The translations under genes were made by a program, and so were the position numbers. This document shows positions 1 through 7,321 of a stretch of 33,993 nt of DNA, one piece after another. The notes beneath the pieces are model-generated. The model did not search any database. It was not told the origin of the DNA and saw only the letters and a program-made list of their open reading frames with translations. The DNA lies in contig JAHFFY010000010.1 in assembly GCA_023247705.1 (NCBI GenBank), positions 1 through 33,993 on the forward strand. Direction: 5' to 3'. The DNA comes from Candidatus Omnitrophota bacterium (GTDB taxonomy: Bacteria; Omnitrophota; Gorgyraeia; Zapsychrales; JAHFFX01). The stretch's first letter is position 1. Every line of letters starts with the position of its first letter.

Positions 1-795
1 AATCCGCAATCCCGTGAAGATCAACGGCAACGACGATGGAATAATAATTTTAAAAACATGCGTAAACCACCCCAGCTGCAAAACACGAGAGACATTGATC
101 ATATCCCGGTCCACCGAAGCGACCCCCTGCGCAGTGTTAATGATCGTCGGCCACAATGAACACAGAGACACCGTGATCGCCGAGATCAAAAAACATTTCT
201 CAATCATACCATTCTGTACCGTATAGACTGAACTGACAACCAATGTCACCAACGGCAACCAGGCCAGAGGAGAAATCGGTTTAAAAAGTTGAATAAACGG
301 ATTAAACACCGCCATAAGCGTTTTGTTCAACCCGCACATAATGCCGATTGGAATGGCGATGATGGAAGCGATAAAAAAACCGGTAAAGACGGTGAGCAAG
401 CTCGTCACGATCTGGTTGATAAAAGTCGGTTTCCCGGTGTACTTGCGGATTTTCACTTTCGCTTGCGGGTCTTCCTTAAGCTTTTCGGCATTCATTTGTG
501 CCTGTTTCTCATAAAAAGCCTTGGCCTTGTCTTGTTCGCTGAAATGTTCTTTCCACAATTCCAGAGCCTGAAGCCTAACCTGGGTTGGCCCGGGTAATTT
601 TCCCAGACTGGTATCGATCCGGGCCGCAGCGAGAGACCAAACCCAAAAGAAAAAACAGAACGCAATGATGGGGATTCCGATCGATGAATAAACTGTCCCC
701 AAAAATTGAGAAATGTCCACCGGAGAGAACACCTTTTGCAATGGTCCTAATTCGGTCAATTGCCCTTTAGCATTGCGAAGCGTTTTCGATCGCAT
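1..795 (-). CDS. nrtB: Nitrate/nitrite ABC transporter permease (NrtB-like), C-terminus cut by the window edge
   Basis: Minus-strand translation from ATG at 795: MRSKTLRNAKGQLTELGPLQKVF...GKLPGPTQVRLQALELWKEHF...KVKIRKYTGKPTFINQIVTSLLTVFTGFFIASIIAIPIGIMCGLN...; open to window start; directly downstream of the nrtA-like gene. Confidence 0.85.
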   Translation of the reverse strand, partial: MRSKTLRNAKGQLTELGPLQKVFSPVDISQFLGTVYSSIGIPIIAFCFFFWVWSLAAARIDTSLGKLPGPTQVRLQALELWKEHFSEQDKAKAFYEKQAQMNAEKLKEDPQAKVKIRKYTGKPTFINQIVTSLLTVFTGFFIASIIAIPIGIMCGLNKTLMAVFNPFIQLFKPISPLAWLPLVTLVVSSVYTVQNGMIEKCFLISAITVSLCSLWPTIINTAQGVASVDRDMINVSRVLQLGWFTHVFKIIIPSSLPLIFTGLRI

Positions 796-810
796 AGTCA
801 TTTCCTTCCT

Positions 811-2166
811 CTATTTCATGCCAATTTTAAACTTCTTTAAATATTCGTTTGGTTCATGTCCATCGAAGGTCACACCATCAATAAAATTGCTCGAAGGCGG
901 TTTGAACCCGTCGGTTTCAGGAATCTGTGATTCATCCAGTTTCCCTGCCTTGACCAGTTCTTGTGCGGCCTCGCGCCAAATCTCCGGATGGTAAACATCT
1001 TTCACCAAATTTAAATACCATTCATCGGGTTTGGCCTCTAGCTGCCCCCAGCGGCGCACCTGGGTCAACCACCAAATCGCGTCGCTGTAATAAGGATACG
1101 TCGCGTTATTTCTGAAAAATACGTCCCAGTCCGGTTCAGAACGCTTATCACCTTTTTCATATTCAAACGTTCCGGTGAGCATCGGGCGAATCACTTCATA
1201 ATTTGCGCCGACATATTCCGGTTTCGAAAGGATCTTTGCCGCCTCGTCCCGATTTTTCACATCTTCATCCAGCCACTTTCCGGCGCGCATCAAGGCTTTG
1301 ACGATGGCTTTCAATGTATGCGGATTCGCATCGGCCCATTCTTTCGTGACGCCGAAAACTTTATCCGAAATTCCTCCGTTAACGTAATAACTCGAAGTAA
1401 CGGGAACACCGACCCCTTTATCAACAACCTGTTTGTGCCACGGATCGTTGACGCAGATCCCGTAACTTGTCCCGGCTTCCAGTACCGCCGGCATTTGCGG
1501 AGGCGGGGTCACGGACAACTGAACTTCGGCATCGGTCATTCCGCTTGTATCGGTCGCGGTGTAATATCCGGGATGGATACCTCCGGCGGCAAGCCAATAG
1601 CGTAAAACATAATTATGCGTTCCGACCGGATAAGTCATCGACATCTTGAACGGTTTTCCGTCGTTCTTGAATTCTTCAACGACGGGTTTTAAAGCGTCCG
1701 CCTTGATCGGATGGACCAGCTTTCCGTCTTCAATGGCAATATTTGGTTTCATTTTCTGCCAGACTTCATTAGAGACCGCTATCCCGGCGCCGTTGACCGA
1801 CATCACATAAGGAATAATAATATGCGCTTTCGTTAAAAGACCGCTGGTATGTCCGAGCGGTGCCGCGGCCAGCATATGAGACCCGTCGAGCTGCCCATCG
1901 ATGACGCGGTCCATCAGAACTTTCCAGTTGGCCTGGGCCTGCAAGGTCACATATAAGCCTTCTTCTTCAAAAAATCCTTTCTCTTTAGCGATGACCAAAG
2001 GCACGCAATCGGTCAATTTAATAAAGCCGAGGGTGAGTTCGTCTTTTTCCAGCATATCTCCGGCAAACAAAGGACGGGAACTAAAGCATCCCAACAGCCC
2101 TATTCCCAAAATAAGAAACAGGCTGAAAAAAATTCTAGAAACTCGATGACTGATTTGCATAACCAT
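811..2166 (-). CDS. nrtA: Nitrate ABC transporter substrate-binding protein (NrtA/CmpA family)
   Basis: 451-aa ORF with N-terminal signal sequence; [28 protein letters not shown] start typical of the family; next to the permease and nitrite reductase genes. Confidence 0.85.
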   Translation of the reverse strand: MVMQISHRVSRIFFSLFLILGIGLLGCFSSRPLFAGDMLEKDELTLGFIKLTDCVPLVIAKEKGFFEEEGLYVTLQAQANWKVLMDRVIDGQLDGSHMLAAAPLGHTSGLLTKAHIIIPYVMSVNGAGIAVSNEVWQKMKPNIAIEDGKLVHPIKADALKPVVEEFKNDGKPFKMSMTYPVGTHNYVLRYWLAAGGIHPGYYTATDTSGMTDAEVQLSVTPPPQMPAVLEAGTSYGICVNDPWHKQVVDKGVGVPVTSSYYVNGGISDKVFGVTKEWADANPHTLKAIVKALMRAGKWLDEDVKNRDEAAKILSKPEYVGANYEVIRPMLTGTFEYEKGDKRSEPDWDVFFRNNATYPYYSDAIWWLTQVRRWGQLEAKPDEWYLNLVKDVYHPEIWREAAQELVKAGKLDESQIPETDGFKPPSSNFIDGVTFDGHEPNEYLKKFKIGMK

Positions 2167-2223
2167 CTCCTTAATAACGATTTTGAATTTCTAAATTTGA
2201 TCTTTTCTTATAAATTTAATGAT

Positions 2224-2583
2224 TCATAAACCGACCATCGCACAATCTTTTTCCTGTGGCTTTATTTTGGCCGTCGGCCATTCCATGAAAATTTGATCTT
2301 CGTCTTTCCAGACCTTGAAGACACGCACGCACTCGTGCTTTTCTCCTCCCTGTCCGGTGGCCAGATCAAATTTATGTCCGTGCAAAGGACAAATGACCTT
2401 TCCCCCGCCGATGATCCCTTCGGACAAAGGCCCCTGGCGGTGCGGACAGCGATTTTCAATTGCAAAAATTTCCCCGCCTCGGGAACGAAATACGGCAATT
2501 TCTTCGCCGTCGATTAAAAAACTGATCCCTTGTCCTAAAGGAATCCGGTCGATCGGCCCGATATTAACAAATCTTTTTTTCAT
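2224..2583 (-). CDS. nirD: Rieske-type nitrite reductase small subunit (NirD-like)
   Basis: CPHRQGPLSEG...CPLHGHKFDLATGQ Rieske motifs; likely start MKKRFVNIGP at 2583, preceded by GAGGAGG; follows nirB. Confidence 0.85.
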   Translation of the reverse strand: MKKRFVNIGPIDRIPLGQGISFLIDGEEIAVFRSRGGEIFAIENRCPHRQGPLSEGIIGGGKVICPLHGHKFDLATGQGGEKHECVRVFKVWKDEDQIFMEWPTAKIKPQEKDCAMVGL

Positions 2584-2613
2584 AATATTCCTCCTCACTA
2601 AATTCCATAAATT

Positions 2614-5109
2614 TCAGCCGTTATTCTCCGCTTCCCGGAGAACTTCGATTAATCGCGGTCCTTCAAATTGACCCGAATAAGCCGGAATGTCCGCTTCCTT
2701 CCACGGATCTTTATAAGCGGCCACCGCTTGGGCAATCCGTTCATCCAGCTGATTACAAATACCCAAAGAATCTTTCACTAAAATATTTCTCAAAATATCA
2801 ATGCCGATGCGCTCGACAAATCCATACGTCCTCTCGAGATACTTGGCGTGCTCACGGTAATATTGAATAAACCGGCCGATCATGGCGAGAACCTCTTCCT
2901 GCGTCTTGACGGTACAAAGCAAATCTCCTTTTCTCACCGTACTGCCGGCGGCACCGCCGATATAGATCTCCCACGAACCGCCTTCGATCGCAACGGCCCC
3001 GATATCTTTGACATAAGCCTCCGAACAATTGCGAGGACACCCGGCGGTGGCAAGTTTCATCTTATGCGGCGATTCGATGCCCTGAAAACGGTATTCAATC
3101 GCCTGTGCTAAATCAATCGAATCTCCAACGCCATAACGGCAGAAATCCGTTCCCACACAACTTTTACAGGTACGAAAAGCCTTGGTATAAGCGTGGCCAC
3201 TGGGCATTCCCAAATCTTTCCAGATCAACGGGAGGACTTCTTTCTTGACACCCAAAAGATCAATCCGCTGCCCGCCGGTAATTTTAACCATCTTCACTTT
3301 GTATTTAACCGCCGCCTGAGCAATGCGCATTAATTCATCCGGAGTCGTCACTCCACCATAGATACGCGGCACAACCGAAAAAGTTCCGTCTTTCTGAATA
3401 TTGGCATGAACACGGTCATTAATAAAACGGGCGTCGCGTTCGTCTTCATATTCGCCGGGCCAAATCGTTTTTAGCAAAGACGCTAATCCCGCCTTGCTAT
3501 CCGCGTCTTCTTTTCCTTGCGCCAGAATTTCAAAAACACGGCTGACCGACTTTAAACCGCGCGTCTGGATCTCGCGAACCAGCTGAGATTTTTCTAAGGG
3601 AACACCGGTGACATAATAATGTTCGCTCGCATCATAAGATACTTTTCCCAAACAATCTTCAATCAATTGCGCGATCATCCCCCGGCAGGACCCGCAGCCT
3701 TTGCCGGCCTTGGTCTTTCCGCCGACGGCTGCGACACTGGAGCAATTGTTTTCGGTAATCGCATGCATAATCTGTTTTTTGGAAACACCATTGCAGTTAC
3801 AAATTTGCGCGTGGTCCGGAAGGTCGGAGGCCTTGACTAACGCCGCGCCGGAAACGAAACCAAAGAGAAGCTCCGACCGGTTTTGCGGAACTGCTTCTTC
3901 CCGCATGAAAAGCTGCATCAATGTGTCGGCAAATTCCGTATCGCCGAGTAAAATTGCCCCATGGATTTTATTATCACGAACAATCAACTTTTTATAAATC
4001 CCCCGGTTGGGATCGCGGTAAACCAAAACTTCATCCTCGATGCGATCGGTATCTTTCTCTCCCATGGAAGCCAATTCGACACCCATGACTTTTAATTTTG
4101 TTCCGGTCTTTGAACCCATATACACCGCCTGTGGCGCCACCCCGGTAACGATATCCGCCAGTACGCGAGCCTGTTCCCAAATCGGTTCAACCAAACCATA
4201 AAGTTTTCCGCGGTGTTCAACGCATTCCCCCAAAGAAAAAATATCAAAATCGCTGGTGCGCATTTGATCATCACAAACAATTCCTTTATTCACATTCAAC
4301 CCCGACGCTTGCGCCACTTCCGTGATCGGACGGATCCCTGCGCTGACCACCACCATATCAGTTTCAATCGAAGTCCCGTCGGAAAAACCCAACGCGGAAA
4401 TCTTATTCTCATTGGAAATAATTTTGGACGTCTTCATACTCGTCAAAACCCGAATCCCCATTGCCTCCATGGTCCGTTTTAAAATCTGTGCGGATTCCTG
4501 ATCCAGCTGGTTCGCCATCAGTCCGGCAGCCGCTTCGACCACCGTCACTTCAAGCTGATGCGTCAAAAGTCCCCGCGCGGCCTCCAGCCCCAGCAAACCG
4601 CCGCCAATCACAACCGCTTTATGACATTTTTGGGAATACTGGGCGATCGAATGACAATCATCCAACGTGCGGAAAAGAAATGTGCCGGCCTGCCCCCAGC
4701 CTTCAATCGGCGGAACAAAAGGCCTCGAACCGGTGGCGATGATTACGTAATCATAAGGAACAACCATTTCTTCCTGGGTCGCAAATTTTTCATCATGAAG
4801 ATAAGGAACCGCTTCCGGAGATAAAGGTTTGCCTAAAACCACTTTCTTGGTACGGTCAATTTTAAAAGCCTTAACCCCCAAATGAAGAGTGATATGATTT
4901 TCTTTGTACCAGGAAAAGGGATTCATCATGACTTCAGTGGGGTCCTGGGTTTGATTGAGGACATTGCTTAAAAGAATCCGGTTATAATTGCCATAAGGTT
5001 CAGCGCCGAACATCACGATTTCGAATTGATCCGGGGTTCTGGACAAAATCTCTTCCACCACCCTGGCCCCGGCCATCCCGTTTCCGATAACGACTAATTT
5101 CTTTTTCAT
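2614..5109 (-). CDS. nirB: Nitrite reductase [NAD(P)H] large subunit
   Basis: FAD/NAD-binding VVIGNGMAGARVVEE, BFD-type [2Fe-2S] motif CNCNGVSK...GCGSCRGM, siroheme/4Fe4S motifs CKSCVGTDFC...CPRNCSEAYVKD. Start set at MKKKLVVIGNG (5109) with GAGGAG about 8 nt upstream. Confidence 0.95.
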   Translation of the reverse strand: MKKKLVVIGNGMAGARVVEEILSRTPDQFEIVMFGAEPYGNYNRILLSNVLNQTQDPTEVMMNPFSWYKENHITLHLGVKAFKIDRTKKVVLGKPLSPEAVPYLHDEKFATQEEMVVPYDYVIIATGSRPFVPPIEGWGQAGTFLFRTLDDCHSIAQYSQKCHKAVVIGGGLLGLEAARGLLTHQLEVTVVEAAAGLMANQLDQESAQILKRTMEAMGIRVLTSMKTSKIISNENKISALGFSDGTSIETDMVVVSAGIRPITEVAQASGLNVNKGIVCDDQMRTSDFDIFSLGECVEHRGKLYGLVEPIWEQARVLADIVTGVAPQAVYMGSKTGTKLKVMGVELASMGEKDTDRIEDEVLVYRDPNRGIYKKLIVRDNKIHGAILLGDTEFADTLMQLFMREEAVPQNRSELLFGFVSGAALVKASDLPDHAQICNCNGVSKKQIMHAITENNCSSVAAVGGKTKAGKGCGSCRGMIAQLIEDCLGKVSYDASEHYYVTGVPLEKSQLVREIQTRGLKSVSRVFEILAQGKEDADSKAGLASLLKTIWPGEYEDERDARFINDRVHANIQKDGTFSVVPRIYGGVTTPDELMRIAQAAVKYKVKMVKITGGQRIDLLGVKKEVLPLIWKDLGMPSGHAYTKAFRTCKSCVGTDFCRYGVGDSIDLAQAIEYRFQGIESPHKMKLATAGCPRNCSEAYVKDIGAVAIEGGSWEIYIGGAAGSTVRKGDLLCTVKTQEEVLAMIGRFIQYYREHAKYLERTYGFVERIGIDILRNILVKDSLGICNQLDERIAQAVAAYKDPWKEADIPAYSGQFEGPRLIEVLREAENNG

Positions 5110-5134
5110 GAGCACACTCCTCATTCTTCTTTCA

Positions 5135-5175
5135 GAAAACAAAAAGCCCAACCTCCGTCAAACGGTATCGGGCTT
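5135..5175 (-). terminator. Intrinsic terminator just upstream of the nirB RBS
   Basis: RNA AAGCCC-gauaCCGUuugACGGaggut-GGGCUU followed by UUUGUUUUC; ends about 25 nt before the nirB ATG. Confidence 0.7.
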
Positions 5176-5257
5176 CTTCGTCCTTATTGAACTTTTCCTT
5201 ATCGTTTAATAGAAGGAAGCTCAAGAATGTTTCTTCAGCGAAACGATTTCTAAATAT

Positions 5258-5332
5258 AAAGGGCAGACTGTTTCCTATAAATCTTTCATAGGATCTTCCC
5301 ACAAAGGGAGGGAAAAAGAGAGTCTGCCCTTT
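5258..5332 (-). ncRNA. Candidate three-way-junction RNA element in the nirB leader (or bidirectional terminator)
   Basis: 12-bp closing inverted repeat AAAGGGCAGACT/AGTCTGCCCTTT enclosing two internal hairpins (TCCTAT/ATAGGA and TTCCC/GGGAA). Confidence 0.45.
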
Positions 5333-5430
5333 TTTGATAACTCTTATTTACCTCATGGCAAACTCCATTTCTTGATTCCCATTCTGCCGCGTCCTCAACC
5401 TAGGACATCTTCTTAGCTCTTTTTCCCTAA

Positions 5431-5476
5431 AAAGAAAAAGCCCTTCTCAAAAGCGCCCAACGCTTTTAAAAAGGAC
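5431..5476 (-). terminator. Intrinsic terminator 2 in the nirB leader
   Basis: RNA GUCCUUUUUAAAAGCG-UUGGG-CGCUUUUGAGAAGGGC, a continuous 16-bp stem counting G.U pairs, followed by UUUUUCUUU. Confidence 0.8.
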
Positions 5477-5486
5477 CTCATTGTCC
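5473..5486 (-). promoter_or_regulatory. Second ANTAR-like hexaloop hairpin (GGAC-AAUGAG-GUCC)
   Basis: 4-bp stem identical to P2, loop AAUGAG with A1 and G4; its GUCC arm starts terminator 2. Confidence 0.65.
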
Positions 5487-5502
5487 CGGTTTAAGAGGAA
5501 AT

Positions 5503-5540
5503 AAAAAATCCGACATGACTTTACCTTAGCCTTGCCGGAC
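5503..5540 (-). terminator. Intrinsic terminator 1 in the nirB leader, competing with hexaloop hairpin P2
   Basis: RNA GUCCGGCAAGGCU-AAGGUAA-AGUCAUGUCGGAU (one A.A mismatch plus G.U wobbles), followed by UUUUUUAUUU; 5' arm contains the GUCC of P2. Confidence 0.75.
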
Positions 5541-5585
5541 ATCTTTGTCCTACTGAAAACTTCTCAATAACCTTCAATGGTTATT
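5537..5585 (-). promoter_or_regulatory. ANTAR-type dual hexaloop RNA (P1 + P2) in the nirB leader
   Basis: P1 AAUAACC-AUUGAA-GGUUAUU (5566-5585) and P2 GGAC-AAAGAU-GUCC (5537-5550); both hexaloops have A1 and G4; followed by an overlapping terminator. Confidence 0.8.
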
Positions 5586-5605
5586 ACTGGTTAGTGACAG
5601 AGATA

Positions 5606-5634
5606 AATATAAATTTCTTTAGGTGTTTTGTCAA
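5606..5634 (-). promoter_or_regulatory. Sigma70-type promoter of the nirB operon (-35 TTGACA at 5629-5634, 17-nt spacer, -10 TATATT at 5606-5611)
   Basis: Minus strand TTGACA-aaacacctaaagaaatt-TATATT; intergenic, upstream of the leader structures. Confidence 0.75.
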
Positions 5635-5681
5635 GCGGTTTTTATTAAAAAATATCCTCATTACATATTTCTCGTCGATAG

Positions 5682-6446
5682 TTACTTCCCAGTCTTCTTA
5701 ATACTCTTTTGTGAAAGATTACCGCTGACAAAAAGAACTAACTTGGGCCAATTAATAGCCCCTGAAACATGACAATAATCGCTGGTAAACTCACGCAATA
5801 ATCTATTAAATGCATTAGCTTTTTCTTCTTTAAAATTTGTATCATGTTTCTCTGCATCACAACCAAGAGGATCAATAAGATCTATATATAAATTTTCATC
5901 TCCGGAAATTAAATGCCAAAAACTTTGGCCCCCAATATGAAGGTATTCGCCGGTATAAACAGTCTTGAAATTTCCATAACAAATCCCTAACGTAGGCTGC
6001 AACCTTGTTTCTTGATCTGATTGTCGAATTATCTTTACTGCCGTTTTAAAATTTCTTTTCAATTCTAAATGTTGACCTGAATTACCCCAATTTCTTCCTG
6101 ATTTAACAGCGATTAGAAAGCGAACAGAATCCCTTATTAATTCAATATCAATCCCCTGCGCAGCTGATTTATGTCCGCCGCCGGTAATTTCTGCGACATA
6201 AATAGCGAGTTTTTCTAAGAATCCTCCAAACGAACCTTCTTCAGAAGAGGATAAGTGTGCATCTAACAAAGCACTAATCAAATTGGTGGCCAAATTCAAA
6301 TTTTTTGCGCGAAACAGATATGGATTCTTTCGTCGAAGCAAAAGTTTTAGTTCAAGTTTTTTAAGATTTTTAATGCGATTCAACTGAAAGGTAACAATAT
6401 TATCGCGTACAAATTGCTCGATTTTTTTTCTTGTTTCCGTTTTCAT
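5682..6446 (-). CDS. Type II restriction endonuclease, PmeII-like family
   Basis: KNPYLFRAKNL...SSSEEGSFGGFLEKLAIYVAE...KSAAQGIDIE...FLIAVKSGRNWGNSGQH...PTLGICYGN...GAINWPKL; family recalled from general sequence resemblance; adjacent to and overlapping a DNA methyltransferase. Confidence 0.75.
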   Translation of the reverse strand: MKTETRKKIEQFVRDNIVTFQLNRIKNLKKLELKLLLRRKNPYLFRAKNLNLATNLISALLDAHLSSSEEGSFGGFLEKLAIYVAEITGGGHKSAAQGIDIELIRDSVRFLIAVKSGRNWGNSGQHLELKRNFKTAVKIIRQSDQETRLQPTLGICYGNFKTVYTGEYLHIGGQSFWHLISGDENLYIDLIDPLGCDAEKHDTNFKEEKANAFNRLLREFTSDYCHVSGAINWPKLVLFVSGNLSQKSIKKTGK

Positions 6447-7299
6447 TAACTACCGTCTCCTGCCGCTCTTTTTTTATCAAAGTACCCTCTATTTGCTTAA
6501 TATACTCCGGGACGATCTCTATTCCTAAATATGCCCGACCAAGATCATGGGCCGCAACGGCCGTAGTTCCTGACCCCAAAAAAGGATCTAAAACAAGATC
6601 TCCGGATTTTGTGAACAATTTGATAAACCATTTAGGCAACGCTAAAGGAAAAACAGCACTATGATTTTTATTTCCGCATTCTGTACTGAAATAAAGAACA
6701 TTGGTAGGATAAGCCTTTGTCCTCCCTATCCAATTTGCAATCCTCTTTCCAAAACCACTTTGCACTCTTGAATCATCTCTGCGCAAATCTGTATCGCTAA
6801 GATTCTTGAGTCTTGTTTTTGCCCAATCTCCCATAGGCACCATCACTTGATCTTGATACATGGCAAATTGCCTTTGTTTATTAAATTGCAAACATCGTTC
6901 CCATGCATCACGAAATCTATTCGGCCATTTTCCAGGATAGCAATTCTTTTTATGCCAAATAAATTCTTCTGTCCATAACCAACCTTGTCGACGCATGCCT
7001 TGAATAAGATCAATAACATAGGTATGCCGTTCCGCCTCGACAACTTTTTCTTTAATATTCAAAATAAACGTTCCTGAAGGTTTTAATACGCGTTTTAAAT
7101 GAGAAGCAATGGGCAAAAACCAATTAACATATTTATCTGGATGAATACCGCCATAAGTATTCCTTCTGCTATCTGCATAAGGAGGCGACGTCACAATAAG
7201 GTCTACAGAATTTGAAGGGATATCTTGAAGGATTATTAAACAATCCCCTTGTATAACCTGATTTTTCCATTGATTAATATCTTTATTCATTTTAATCAT
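6400..7299 (-). CDS. Site-specific DNA methyltransferase (TSPPY, beta-class-like motif order)
   Basis: Motif IV DLIVTSPPYADSR before motif I DLVLDPFLGSGTTAVAAHDLGRAYLGIE; likely start MNKDINQ; overlaps the endonuclease ORF by 47 bp. Confidence 0.9.
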   Translation of the reverse strand: MIKMNKDINQWKNQVIQGDCLIILQDIPSNSVDLIVTSPPYADSRRNTYGGIHPDKYVNWFLPIASHLKRVLKPSGTFILNIKEKVVEAERHTYVIDLIQGMRRQGWLWTEEFIWHKKNCYPGKWPNRFRDAWERCLQFNKQRQFAMYQDQVMVPMGDWAKTRLKNLSDTDLRRDDSRVQSGFGKRIANWIGRTKAYPTNVLYFSTECGNKNHSAVFPLALPKWFIKLFTKSGDLVLDPFLGSGTTAVAAHDLGRAYLGIEIVPEYIKQIEGTLIKKERQETVVNENGNKKKNRAICTR

Positions 7300-7321
7300 A
7301 TTATTCCTGTTTCAATTTTTT

